Assembly: GCF_963259705.1 (NCBI RefSeq)
Contig: NC_081850.1
Location: forward strand, 36,069,892 to 36,133,891
Source of the DNA: Myotis daubentonii
Lineage: Eukaryota > Chordata > Mammalia > Chiroptera > Vespertilionidae
Direction: 5' to 3'
DNA length: 64,000 nucleotides
Shown: piece by piece, positions 45,565 through 57,951 of the stretch
Position numbering within the stretch: position 1 is the stretch's first letter
How the letters are laid out: the number at the start of each line of letters is the position of its first letter
Translations under genes and position numbers: made by a program
Notes under the pieces: model-generated
Database searches by the model: none
Told to the model about the DNA's origin: nothing
What the model saw: only the letters and a program-made list of their open reading frames with translations

Positions 45565-46569
45565 TGAGTTTTAACATGTTTTAAAAAACTCAGAACTAAT
45601 ACTACTCAATAAAGACTGCATTTAAATTATGAGAAAAGCATAATGAGGATGCAAGTGAGAGAAAATGAAGATAGTTATTTTCCACATTCTGAGAGCTCAT
45701 CCAAAAATCCACAACTGTGGAAGAAAGTTGGCATCCCCTTGTTTCCTCCAGCAAACGTCACAATGAGCCACGGGTTTGGCCACTTTGACTCTCTCTCCCC
45801 TGTGTGCAGTTGACAGAGTATTTGTGCAGAGGGGCACTTGGAAGCTACGAGGACTGTCAGCACATCTGTCCTTCTGGAGACTTTTCCAGACCAGGCTGTG
45901 CAGGACACCACCAACCCCACACAGCAGCTGAACAGCACACCCCTGGCCCCCGCCCATGAGGACACTATGAAAATGGGGATTTTAGGGACACATCATTCCT
46001 CTTCCAAATTCAGAGTTTGGTTACCCGTAATCCTCTTTGGACATAGACCAGTAGAAACTCATGTGCTAAAGTGTACCCACCTGTCACAGTGTTTTTGAAT
46101 GTAACTCAACCAAGTTAACTGTCAACACAGGCAGGGGAAGGGAGGAGGGAGCTCGAAATAGTTAGAGGAGAAGCTTTTGTACCCCAAAGGCTTCAATGAC
46201 TTAGAAAAAAAAGCTCTTTTGTTAATTATTAGATGTTGCCTGTTAACGAATTGCATGTTTCAATATCTGGTGAGCGTTTAAGAAGTATGACCTCACTGAG
46301 GCTACTTGACCAAATGAGGTAAACTAGTTTATTCCTTTCTGGAGGGTTAGGTTTCCGTGAAGTCAAACCCAATTTCAGCTGCTATTTTACCAACAACCTG
46401 GTTCCATCTCTCTCTTGTGCTCACAGTTGTTATGCTAAGTTATGCCCCGATTCAGAGATACTAAGATGTCTGTGACTGAACAAAGGTGAGTCCTGGAGCT
46501 AGGGGTTCCCTTCTTAACTCTCAACCCAAAGTTAGTCTCTGGCTCTACTGAAGGCACATGGGATGTTTT
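45565..46569. other. unique DNA, nothing recognised
   Basis: Overlapping frames on both strands at 45675-46098 (up to 96 codons) have no domain. Confidence 0.45.
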
Positions 46570-46960
46570 TTTGGATGCCTTGGTTCATAGTAATTCAGTC
46601 AACAAGCATTTGAATGTCTATGCAATGCCCGGGGGAAATAAAGGTGAGGCAACACAGTCTCTTACAGAGTGCCCAGACAGACAGGCACAGACACACCAGA
46701 AGTGGCGACTGCAATGACGGAGGTGTGTACCATGTGCACATAAGGGGCAGAGCCTCCCTACATCTGCCTGGTGGAATCAGGGAAAACTTGATGGAGAAAG
46801 TCTTACGTGAGGGCACACTAGACAGATGGGTAGGCATGTGTCTGCCGGACTGGTTTGGAGACATGTAGTGTGGCAGTAGAATTGTAGGAAAAAGTATGAG
46901 CAAAGACACAGATATGAGAGAGATTAGTTTATGTTCTTAGAGCGTAAAGTTAAGAGAGTG
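46570..46960 (-). mobile_element. L2 LINE remnant
   Basis: 'gtggaatcagggaaaacttg', 'tggagaaagtcttacgtgag' and 'aagtatgagcaaagacacag' resemble the complement of the L2 3' ORF region. Confidence 0.45.
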
Positions 46961-47966
46961 TGTGGCAGTTTGTGATGATAAACAGGTAGGCAAGAGCCAG
47001 ATTATACTCCCAAATTCAGGCCTCTGCAGGTGAAGGGCTCCCTAGCATTTTTTGGATAACTCCACCACGCCCCCTATAGACAGGTAGAATGCAAGGTGTG
47101 AATCAGATCCTGTGGCTCAGGCATGTGTACTGAGGGGAGGAGAGTGCTCCTATCACTAGAGAGGGTGGGGGTGGGAAGTGGTCTGGAGGACCCAACAACA
47201 AAGTTCACACATCACAATTTAATGCCTGCTCCTAAGTTTCCCTGACACCCTGCCCCCCTGCCCCAAGTGAAGGGGGGCCTTACTCTCCCTCATAGATATT
47301 GCATCTTTGACTCTCGAAGTCATTTCAGGGCACGAGTGGGACTGATGTAGTTATCTTCAAGGCTTAAAGTGGCAAAATGGCATGGAATCACCTTTTTTCA
47401 CCTAGTTCAAGTTTTAAAATGGAGTCCTACTGCTACTGATGATTTGCCATAACAAACAAGGAAGCATGAGCTGGTAATAGACATATGTGAAAAGGTTTTA
47501 GCCTCACTCACTTAACACACTACTGCTATTATACACATCACTATGTAGTGGAAATTATGGGGAGAATCCTCATATTCTCACACAGTAAGAATCCAATCCA
47601 AGAAATAATGGATCCAGCAATGACATGTGAATATTTGTCAGATGAAACAGGAGAACTTATAATAAACCTTAACAGATTATTAATAACTGTACTTAGTAGT
47701 CACAGAGGCCAGAAGACCTAGTGTATTTAAAATACTGACTTTTACACCTACTTAATATCCAACTTTGAACACGTCATATGATCTCTTGGAAGTTTCTTAC
47801 CCTATCCTTAAATTGAGGTTTAGATTTCTGGTCAAGCACCACGGAAAACTATTACCTTATTACCTTTAATGGCTAAAAATGTTAGGGATGAGGAGGAAAA
47901 ATCATTACCTATGTGGCTGAATGAGATCCTTTTCTTTCACTTCACTTTACTGGTAAATATACACAC
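46961..47966. other. unique DNA, nothing recognised
   Basis: No repeat or gene signal. Confidence 0.5.
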
Positions 47967-48038
47967 ACCACCACCACCACCACCACCACCATCACCACCA
48001 CCACCACCACCACCACCACCACCACCACAACAACAACA
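47967..48038. repeat. (CCA)n followed by (CAA)n microsatellite
   Basis: About 20 CCA triplets with one interruption (tca), then CAA triplets. A polyproline frame over it is an artefact. Confidence 0.95.
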
Positions 48039-48399
48039 AATTAGAAGACAGAACTAAAGTTCTATTTCAATAAGACAACGAAATGGCAATAAGCTCAAGC
48101 TACAAAGTAGGAAATCGTATTCATAGAAACCAGAGATCAAACACAGCATGGTGGAGATCTGAGATTATACTCTCTGCCCTATTAGGTCTGATCTCCTTCA
48201 TGGAGAAGGCAGGGAGCACATACACCCTCAACAATGGGAACTGAGCAAGGCCCTGCTCTGGCTGGGAGTCTGGAACTGTGACATTCCTGCAGGTAAGAGC
48301 TCTACTCTGATAAGTCAGACCTGTTTCTGACCTGTGTATCACTGAGGGACAGGCTAAGACATCACTGAAGCCCTTGATGGGAGGGACCAACATATGAAT
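48039..48399. other. unique DNA, nothing recognised
   Basis: A 99-codon minus-strand frame (48121-48420) has no recognisable domain. Confidence 0.45.
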
Positions 48400-48940
48400 A
48401 ATTGAAAGGAAAATACCCAATTAAGGAACCTTGGGAACCAAATTTACAAAGCACAAAGAAAAATCTAGCACTGGGAAAGATAGTTATCAAACAATAACAA
48501 AAAAATTGACAGTCAAGAAAATAAAATTATAAAGTAATTTTAAAGCATGGGTTTCTAAAAATCTCTGAGAAAAATCCTATCTATATAACAAAAACAGAAG
48601 GTTATAAAACCATAGCAAATGATAATAAATTCATGCATAGAAATCTTAGACCTTACCTTTTTAAGAACCTGACAGATGGAATAAACAATAGACTTGACAT
48701 ACTTATAGAAATAATTAGCAAATTAGAAGATACAATTGATTAAATCACTCAGAACACAGCACAAAGGCTAAGAGGTAAAAATTTTGAAAGGAAAGCTGTA
48801 CATAAAATATATATTGAGGAGATCAACCATAACTCTAATAGGTCTCTATGAGAAAATATAAAAAGGCATATCTGAAAATATAATTTCTGAAATTTTTCTA
48901 GATTTGTTAGCTAGCCTGCACTAACTGGCAAAGGCTTGCT
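48400..48940 (+). mobile_element. L1 or HAL1 ORF1-region remnant
   Basis: 'actcagaacacagcacaaag', 'ttgaggagatcaaccataac' and 'ctctaataggtctctatgag' follow L1-type ORF1 text (coiled coil into RNA-binding region). Degraded. Confidence 0.5.
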
Positions 48941-49022
48941 CTTGTGATTAAAATGAGTCAGGAGAGTGTTCACAAATGGTATCTCCAATCTCTTCTTATT
49001 TAATTTTAAAAAATCATAATCA

Positions 49023-49470
49023 TGAATGGATTAGAAAATTGTGGTGCATTTACACAACAGAATACTATGCTGCTGTAAAAATGAAGGAATTCTTACCATT
49101 TGCAACAGCATGGATGGAACTGGAGAGCATTATGCTAAGTGAAATAAGCCAGTCAATGAAAGAAAAATACCACATGATCTCACTCATTTATGGATAATAA
49201 AGACCATTATAAACTGACGAACAAAAATAGATACAGCAGCAGAGCAGCATCGAACAGACTGTCAAACTACAGTGGGAAGGCCAGGGAGGGTTGGGGCAGG
49301 GGATGGGGGAGGGGTTGATTTAAGAGATCAACCGAAGGACTTGTATGCATGCATATAAGCATAACCAATGGACACAAGGCACTGAGGGGTAGGGGAGGCC
49401 GGGGGGAACGTCAAGGGGGAAAAATACTTTTTGTAATACTTTAAGCAATAAAACACAATTTAAAAAAAAA
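49023..49470 (+). mobile_element. L1 3' end, 5' truncated, young-looking
   Basis: The last part of ORF2 is readable (WCIYTTEYYAAVKMKEFL.. ATAWMELESIMLSEISQ), then the 3' UTR and poly(A). The exact duplication aatcataatca is at 49012-49022 and 49471-49481. Confidence 0.95.
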
Positions 49471-49481
49471 AATCATAATCA

Positions 49482-50612
49482 AGGGTAGAATGAAGTTTTC
49501 TTAAGTCTGGAGATATTATGTCATTAGTAAGTGGCATAAACCAGAGAAGACTGATCATATGTGGAGTGAAATGTTGCCAGATAAGAAGCCTGGGAAATCT
49601 AATAACTGATGAGTCCCTCCATTAACTGACTTCACCAGGCATACTCAGTAGATATCACTCTTCTAAGTTTGTTTCCTTGCTTGAAGGTAAGGCACTTAAT
49701 TTAGATTTCTTAACACAAATGTATTAGACTCAATTGAGCTGACCAAGGAACCTTTTCTAGGAGCCATAGTGCCTGGAAAATCCTAGTTTTATAAATAACT
49801 GATACAGAGCAGTAACAAACAAAATGAAGGTATGAGATGGAAGTACTTTGAATCATTTTGAAATTATCTTCCTTTTTATTGGTCTTGGAAATTTAGCATA
49901 AACTTATCCTTGGTGCTTTTTAATTACTCAACATCCAGTGGTTACAAATACATTGTGGAAACTGGTATTGTAAGGCTAGGCAGACCCTATGCAGTGAGAT
50001 GAAGTAGAAAGACTATGAGAAGGTGAGTGATTCCCATTGTGATGGATGGTTAACATTAAGGGTTCTTCAATGGGGGAAAGGAATAAAAGGAAAAGAGGCT
50101 AGATATTGAGAAGCCACAGAAAGGTCAGAAAGATTTAAATTGATTAAGAGGTTGACAGTTTTTCACCTTGGAGTTGCAATAAAGCCCACAGCATTATCAA
50201 GTTAGGCTAAAAACTTGGCACTGGAAGTTCCTAATTTGTATATTTCTTATTTTTATTTTTACCCCAATTATGATACTTGAGGTAAGATTTACTAAAGTGT
50301 TTCAAGAAATTTATCCTCTGCTGATATCATGTCAAGATAGTCTTAAAACATGGCACCATTCCTGACAACCTGGAAAATGGGACCTCCATGAAGACTACCA
50401 TGGACAAGAGAAATCCTGATGGCAAAACAATACAAAACTTCCCAAAATGTCTTCACCAAAATTTTCACCCTGGTTGTCCCAGAAAAACCATTAAAGAACT
50501 GATAGACTCTAAGACATGGTGCCTGTTAATACCGTGGCCAATTTGCCTTCTTTAATGTCCACTTTTCATCTCATCTTGCAACAGAATTTGTTTAGCCCAC
50601 TATTTTATCTAA
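49482..50612. other. unique DNA, nothing recognised
   Basis: No repeat or gene signal. Confidence 0.5.
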
Positions 50613-50750
50613 TCTTATCTAATAAAAGAGAAACATGCAAATTGACCATACCTCTGCTACACTCACAAGCCACGCCCACCAGCCAATCAGAGCGACTATA
50701 TGCAAATTAACCCAAGATGGCAGCCGGCAGCCATAGAGCTGGAGCAAGGT
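50613..50750 (+). mobile_element. Helitron 5' end only
   Basis: TCTTATCTAATAAAAGAG follows host A, then 'agccaatcagagcgactat' and 'aagatggcagccggcagcc' as in unit 1 of the composite. Similarity stops near 50750 and no 3' hairpin with CTAG is seen downstream. Confidence 0.8.
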
Positions 50751-52139
50751 GGATACATTCTGAGTGAATGAAAATGATCTGTTCACAAACAATGGAAACA
50801 TTTTCTGTACAACATGCAGATACTGATCATGCTTTAAATAGGCATTAGTTTTATTTACTAAACACCCCCTTTGCTGGGCTGGGTTGTAGTCAGTCAGAAC
50901 TACAAAAAGGTTAGTCCAACTTGTTTGCATATTGCTTTTTTTCAATTATAGTTCCTCCGAATCTCCCAGCTCTGTAAATATTGACTCAATATTTTATTGT
51001 GTTTAAATTTAAGAATTCAATTGTCTCTCTTAACTGGTTCATAAACACCAAACAGAAAAACCAGTTCTTGAGATGGAGGAGATATAGCCTCTGATTGACA
51101 CACTGAACCTGGATTACATATTAAATGAGAAATGCCCTCCTTGAGCCAAGGTCATTGTGAAGTGAAAAGCAAGTGACCTTCTCAGTCGATGAGGCATCCA
51201 TAAAGTGGTTGGATAGCTTCCCTGTTTGCACATGGAATCAGAAAATGAAATAAAAAGAATCCATCCTATTCCTCTAATTTCATCATCTTGCTATAGCCAT
51301 TCTCCCCAGGGCTTTCCTCTAACCTAGCTGCCAGGGAGGTGTGAAGGGTTATCCTCTCTGAAACACCATTAACGATCCTGTGGGCCCTCCTGGGGCTGCT
51401 CTGAAGGAGCTCTGTAGGGAAACTGGCTGCTTCTCTGGGCTCATCATATGGAAAGTATATTTCTCAACACAGCTGGCAAACAAATCTCTTTGAAGGAGAT
51501 AGCCAAGAGGCCTGAGATTGGCCCTCGAATAATGAGTTCAGCATCTTTCACTCTCCCCAGCCTATAATATTCTTCCTCCCTTGTAGTTATTTATTATTAT
51601 TCAATATTTATGCAAGCTATAAATGTGCACAGCACTGAACAATATACCACAGAGAGAGCCAATGCAATAACAACATCTTCTCCCAAATCATAGAAAAGGA
51701 CCCTCAAGTCAAGTTCAATGGTGGGGGCATCCAAGGAAAGAGGAGAGCAAGATGGATAAACAGCTGAAGTTATCCAGTGTCAGAGACCCATTCTAGGCCC
51801 GGGCACATTCTTCTGCATCAGAGTGCCTCTACTCTGCAGTGAATCATGGGAGGAAATGGCTTGACCTCTCCCTGCCTTTGACTATTCCACACTTGTTTTG
51901 TAAATAGAGGTAGAAATAGTGATCCAGCATTAAGACATGCATCATAAACTACAACTCCTATTCCTTGGTCACATCCACGGTAGTGGAAACTATTAAGAGA
52001 GCAGGAATTTAGCAAGCAGTGCTCTTAACTCAGGGTACATAACCTCTGGAATGCCCTCCTCACCAATATTACTTGTGCCTGTATTTAAAAATAAACTGCC
52101 TGACTTCTGCAGCAGTGACCTGATCATGATTTGTTTGCT
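50751..52139. other. unique DNA, nothing recognised
   Basis: Part of the start might still be Helitron cargo. Otherwise no signal. Confidence 0.45.
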
Positions 52140-52240
52140 AGGAAATGAGTGCAATTAAGTGCAGGCTGTGGAAGAAACACTCAAGGTCATGTCATCAGAA
52201 AATGACAGATCTGAGATCTGAACCCCCGTTTCCTGAACTG
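52140..52240 (-). mobile_element. MIR SINE fragment
   Basis: 'caaggtcatgtcatcagaa' and 'gatctgaacccccgtttcc' match the MIR complement. Confidence 0.7.
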
Positions 52241-52479
52241 CAGCCACTGCCTGTGCCTTCCTGCTTGACACCTTAGTTTCCTGGCTTTCTTCCTCTTCCA
52301 CTCTTCCATCTAGTTTCCCTAAATGGTCCTTCATCTTCCACCTTTGATCAAGGCCTTCCTCGGTCCCTTTGGATTTTATTTCTCTCCTATGTCCTTCCTA
52401 CAAAATCACATCGTCTCTCATGCTTTAACCATTATCCATATGTGGTGATGAACTCCCCATTACCTCTCAGGCCCTACAC

Positions 52480-52625
52480 TTATTGTAAAGAAAAGCTTAT
52501 GAACCCTGGAGTCAGATAGGCTTGGGTTGAAATACCAGCATTGCTGTGTATACCTGTGAGACCTTTTAAAGTCCTCTCAAACATTTCTCATCTTTAAAAT
52601 GAGGGTACTATTTACCTCAAGGTTG
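52480..52625 (+). mobile_element. MIR SINE
   Basis: 'gaaccctggagtcagatag', 'gcttgggttgaaataccag' and 'catctttaaaatgagggta' match MIR. Confidence 0.85.
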
Positions 52626-52690
52626 AGGCAGAGACATCCAGGTGCTGCCTAATGTCCATTTGCTCTCTTTCTCAGTAATAGAACCCTGAT

Positions 52691-52906
52691 TTTTTTTAAT
52701 AAATTTTTATTGATTTCAGAGAGGAAGGGAGAGAAATAGATAGATATAAACATCAATGATGAGAGGAAATCATTAACTGGCTGCCTCCTGCACGCCCTCC
52801 ACTGGGGACTGAACCTGCATCCCAGGCATGTGCCCTAACCGGAAATCGAAATGTGATGTCCTGGTTCATAGGTTGACACTCAACCACTGAGCCACACAGG
52901 TCGGGC
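52691..52906 (-). mobile_element. VES SINE at the L1 3' junction
   Basis: The complement carries the A box gtggctcagtggttgag near the right end. A degraded B-box zone and the CT body lead to a T-rich tail on the left. The duplication agaaccctgat (52680-52690) / agaactctgat (52909-52919) shares its site with the neighbouring L1. Confidence 0.93.
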
Positions 52907-53080
52907 AGAGAACTCTGATCTTTTAAAAAAATTATTATTGATTAAGGTATTAAAAATTTGTCTTTATTCCCCCATTGTCCCCTTATCCCCCCAGTCTTGC
53001 CCTCATCCTCAAGCCCTGTTGTTGTGTCCATCGCTTATGCTTATATGCATGCATACAAGTCCTTCCGTTGATCTCTCCCC

Positions 53081-56000
53081 TTAACCCCCACCCTCCCCTA
53101 CCTTCCCTCTGAGGTTTGAGCATCTGATCGATGCTTCTCTGTCTCTAGATCTGTTTTTGTTCATTGGTTTCTGTTGTTCACAAATGAGTGAGATCATGTG
53201 ATATTTATCTTTCCCTGACTGACTTACTTCACTTAGCATAATGCTCTCCAGCTCCATCCATGCTGTTGCAAATGGTAGGAGTTCCTTCCTTTTTACAGCA
53301 GCATAGTATTCCATTGCATAGATGTGCCAAAGTTTTTTAATCCACTCATCTGCTGATGGACACTTAGGCTGATTCGAAATCTTAGCTATTGTAAATTGTG
53401 CTGTTATGAACATAGGGGTGCATATATCCTTTCTGATTGGTGTTTCTGGTTTCTTGGGATATATTCCTAGAAGTGGGATCACTGGGTCAAATGGGAGTTC
53501 CATTTTTAGTTTTTTGAGGAAACTCCATACTGTTCTCCACAGTGGCTGCACAAGTCTGCATTCCTACCAGTAGTGTGAAGTGTTTCTTTTTCTCTGCATC
53601 CTCTCCAGCACTTGTTGTTTGTTGATTTGTTGATGATAGCCATTCTGACAGGTGTGAGATGGTACCTCATTGTTGTTTTGATTTGCATCTTTCAGATGAC
53701 TAGTGACTTTTAGCATGTTTTCATATGTCTTTTGGCTTTCCTTATGTCTTCTTTCGACAAGTATCTATTTAGATTCGTTGCCCATTTTTTGATTGGGTTG
53801 TTTGTCTTCCTTTTGTTAAGTTGCATGAGTTCCCTGTAAATGTTGGAGATTAAACCCTTATCGGAGATATTGTTGGCAAATATGTTCTCTCATGCAGTGG
53901 GTTTTCTTGTTGTTTTGTTGATGGTTTCTTTTGCTGTGCAGAAGCTTTTTATTTTGATGTAATCCCATTTGTTTATTTTCCCTTTAGTTTCTATTGCCCT
54001 AGGAGCTGTGTCGGTGAAGATATTGCTTCGGCATATATCTGAGATCTTGTTACCTGTGGATTTCTCTAATATTTTATGGTTTCCCATCTTAGTTTTAAGT
54101 CCTTTATCCATTTTGAGTTTTTTTGTGTGTATGGTGTAAGTTGGTGGTCTAGTTTCATTTTTTTGCATGTGTCTGACCAAGTTTCCCAGCACCATTTATT
54201 GAAGAGACTGTCTTGATCCCATTGTATGTTCTTGCCTCCTTTGTCAAATATTAATTGAGCATAGTAGTTTGGGTCGATTTCTGGGTTCTCTATTCTATTC
54301 CATTGATCTATATGTCTGTTCTTGTGCCAGTACCAGGCAGTTTTGAGGACAGTAGCTTTGTAATACATCTTGATATCTGGTATTGAGATCCCTCCTACTT
54401 TGCTCTTCTTTCTCAGGATCGCTACAGCTATTCGGGTTTTGTTTTTTGGGTTTTTTTTTTATTCCAGATGAATTTTTGGAGAGTTCTTTCTAGATCTGTG
54501 AAATATGCTGTTGATATTTTAATGGGGAGTACACTGAATTTATAGATTGCTTTGGGTAATATGGACATCTTAATGATGTTGATTCTACCAATTCATGAAC
54601 ACAGCATGTTCTTCCATTTGTTTATGTCTTCCTCTATCTCTTTTTTCAACATCTTGTAGTTTTCTAAGTACAGGTCTTTCACCTCCTTAGTTAGGTTTAT
54701 GCCTAGGTATCTTAATATTTTGTGTGCAATTGTAAATGGGATTGTTTTTGTAATTTCTCTATCTGTAAGTTCACTATTGGTGTATAAAAATGCCATAGAT
54801 TTCTTGGCATTAATTTTGTATCCTGCTACTTTGCCAAATTTGTTTATTAAGTCTAATAATTTTTCTATGGAGTTTATTTAGGGTTTTCTATGTACAGTAT
54901 CATGTCATCTGCGAACAATGACAATTTTACTTCTTCTTTTCCAATTTGGATGCCTTTTATTTCTTCTTCTTGTTTGATCACTATGGCTAGTACTTCTAGT
55001 ACTAGGTTGAACAGGAGTGGTGAAAGTGGGCATCCCTGTCTTGCTCCTATTCTTAAGGGAAATGGTTTTATTTTTTGCCCATTGAGTATGATGTTGGCTG
55101 TAGGTTTGTCATATAAGGCTTTTATTATATTGAGGTATGATCCTTCTATTCACACTTTGCTGAGCGTTTTTATCAGAAAAGGGTGCTGGACTTTGTCAAA
55201 TACCTTTTCTGCATCAATCGATATGATTATGTGATTTTTGTCTCTCAATTTGTTTATATGATGTATCACACTTATTGATTTGCGGATATTGTACCAGCCT
55301 TGCATCCCTGGAATAAATCCCACTTGGTCATGGTGTATAATTTTTCTAATTTAATGCTGGATCTGGTTTGCCAGAATTTTGTCGAGGATTTTAGCATCTA
55401 TTTTCATCAGGGATATTTGCCTGTAATTCTTTTTTTGTGTGTGTGGTTTCATTATCTGGTTTGGGGATTAGAGTAATGCTGGCTTCATAGAAAGAGCTTG
55501 AAAGTGTGCCTACCTCTTGAATTTTTTGGAATAGTCTGGGAAGGATTGGTTTTAGTTCTTCTTTGAATGTTCAGTAAAACTCCCCTGTGAAGCCATCTAG
55601 TCCAGGGCTTGTATTTGCTGGAAGCTTTTGGATTACTGTTTCAATTTCATCAGTAGTTATCGGCCTATTCAGGTTTTTTTATTCTTCCTGATTGAGTTTT
55701 GGAAGCTTGTATTTTTCTAGGAATGTGTCCATTTCGTTGAGGTTGTCCAGTTTTTTGGAGTAGAGTTGTTCATAGTATTTTTTTACAATCCTTCGTATAT
55801 CAGTAGGATCAGTTATTACTTCACCTCTTTCATTTCTGATTTTGTTTCTTTGGGTCCTCTCTCTTTGTTTCTTGGTGAGCCTGGCTAGAGGTTCATCAAT
55901 CTTGTTTATCCTTTCAAAGAACAAGCTCTTGGTTTCATTGATCTTTTGTATTATTTTTTTGGTCTCTATGTCGTTTATTTCTGCTCCAATCTTTATTATT

Positions 56001-56960
56001 GCCTTCCTTCTGGATACTGTGGGCTTTTCTTTTTGCTCTCTTTCTAATTCTTTAAGTTGCAAGGTTAGATAATTTATTATCAGTTTTTCTTGTTTTTTGA
56101 GGTAGGCCTGTAGAGCTATGAATTTCCCTCTCAGGACTGCTTTCACTGTGTCCCATAGGTTTCGGATTGTTGTGTTTTCATTGTCATTTGTTTCCAGGAT
56201 GCTTTTTATTTCTTCTTTGATCTCTTTGGTAACCCAATCATTGTTTAATAGCATGCTATTTAGCCTCCAAGTGTTTTATTTCTTTTCATTGTTTTTATTG
56301 TAGTTGATTTCTAGTTTTATGCCATTGTGATCTGAGAAGATGCTTGTTATGATTTCTATTCTCTTGAATTTGAAGAGACTTTGCCTGTGTCCTAATATGT
56401 GGTCTATCTTTGAAAATGTCCCGTGTGCACTGGAGAAGAATGTATATTCTGTAGCTTTGGGGTGAAGTATTCTGACAATGTCAATTAAGTCCATCTGATC
56501 TAGTGAGCCATTTGCTGTTTCTTTGCTGATTTTTTGTTTAGGGGATTTATCCAGTGGTGTCAGTGGGGTATTAAAGTCCCCTAATATGACTGTATTGCTA
56601 TCGATCTCTCCCTTGATATCTTCCAGAAGTTGTTTCATGTATTTGAGTGCTCCTGTATTGGGTGCATATATGTTTACCAGAGTTATATCTTCTTGTTGAA
56701 TTGCTCCCTTTAGTATTATGTAGTGGCCTCCCTTATCTCTTGTTATGGCCTTTACTTTGAGGTCTATTTTGTCAGATATAAGTATCACAACCCCAGCTTT
56801 TTTCTCAGTTCCATTTGCCTGAAAAAATTTTTCCATCCCTTCACTCTCAGTCTGTGTGAATCCTTTGTTCTGAGGTGGGTCTCTTGCAGACAGAAAATAT
56901 ATGGCTCATGTTTTCTTACCTATTCAGCTACCCTATATCTTTTGATTGGTGCATTTAATC
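53081..56960 (-). pseudogene. L1 ORF2 (endonuclease / reverse transcriptase), broken
   Basis: ORF2p nicks target DNA and reverse-transcribes L1 RNA. The endonuclease part (56276-56836) shows VILGDFNTPL, AHGTFSKIDHILGH and IFSDHNGIKLEI, including the catalytic Asp and His motifs. The linker is at 55679-56254. The reverse-transcriptase motif FADD is encoded at 54904-54915 (SLFADDMI). C-terminal pieces at 54066-54368, 53890-54195, 53506-53688 and 53081-53551 are in shifted frames; one shift lies near 53530-53580, in the Cys-rich knuckle. A one-base change near 56830 also breaks the endonuclease start. It ends at the stop at 53081. Confidence 0.9.
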
Positions 56961-56989
56961 CATTTATGTTTAATGTTATTATTGATAAG

Positions 56990-57951
56990 TACTTGTTTGT
57001 TGTCATTTTTATTCTTAATGTTTGTGTTTCTTCTTGCCTTTCTGTTTCTTCTTTTTACAGCAGTCCCTTTAGCATTTCTTGCATTGCTGAATTGGTAGCA
57101 ATAATCTCTCTTAGCTCTTTTTTGTCTGTGAAGCTCCTGATTCCACCTTCAATTTTGAATGATAGCCTTGCTGGGTATAGTGTTCTTGGATTCTGTCCCT
57201 TGCTTTGCATCACTTTGCATATTTCATTCCATTTCCTTCTGGACCTGGTGTGTTTCTGTTGAAATATCAGTTGATATTCTAATAGGAGCTCGCTTGTAAG
57301 TAACTTTCTGTCTCTCTCTGGCAGCCTTTAAGATTCTTACTTTGTCGTTGGTGTTTACCAATTTAATTATGAGTGTCTTGGTGTCAGTCTTTCAGGGTTC
57401 ATCTTGTTTGGGACTCTATGTGCTTCTTGGGCTTGCATAGTTTTTTTTTCTTGCCAATATCAGGGAAGTTTTCTGTCATTATTTCTTCAAACAGGTTTTC
57501 TATTCCTTGCTTCTCTTCCTCTCCTTCTGGTACCCCTATTATGCGAATATTGTTTCGTTTTGTGTTGTTCCAAAGCTCCCTTAGGTTCTCCTCTTGCTTT
57601 TTAAATCTTCTTTCCAGTTGCTGCTGTGTTCGTGTGTTTTTTCCTACCTTCTCTTCTAATTCGCTGATGCAGTCCTCAGCCTCTTATAGTCTACTGTTCC
57701 ATTGTGTTCTTTATTGCAACTATGCCATTCTTCATCTCCTCTTGGTTACTTTTCATGTTGGTGACATTCTCATTCGGCTCCTTATAATTCTCATTGAGTT
57801 GTGTGTATTTGTCATCCAGCCATTTGAGTATCCTTATAACCATTACTCTGAATTCTTTCTTTGATATGTTGCTAGCCTCAGTTTCATTTAACTCCCTTTC
57901 TGGTGATTCTTCTTTTTCTTTCCTTTGGGGATTGCTTTTTTGTCTTCCCAT
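56990..57951 (-). pseudogene. L1 ORF1 (ORF1p), broken
   Basis: ORF1p is the RNA-binding chaperone of L1. It starts with Met at 57951 (MGRQKSNPQRKEKEE) and reads 86 codons of charged, heptad-like sequence (coiled-coil region: LKWLDDKYTQLNENYKEPNENV) before a stop at 57691. Later parts are spread over other frames. The 3' limit is approximate and inferred from the start of ORF2. Confidence 0.75.

Noticed and set aside
47869..48057. Polyproline protein frame
   Set aside because: It is a (CCA)n microsatellite.
56723..57864. Plus-strand hydrophobic frames of 179 and 163 codons that look like membrane proteins
   Set aside because: They are the reverse strand of L1 ORF1/ORF2. Complement of A-rich coding DNA gives Phe/Leu/Ser-rich frames.
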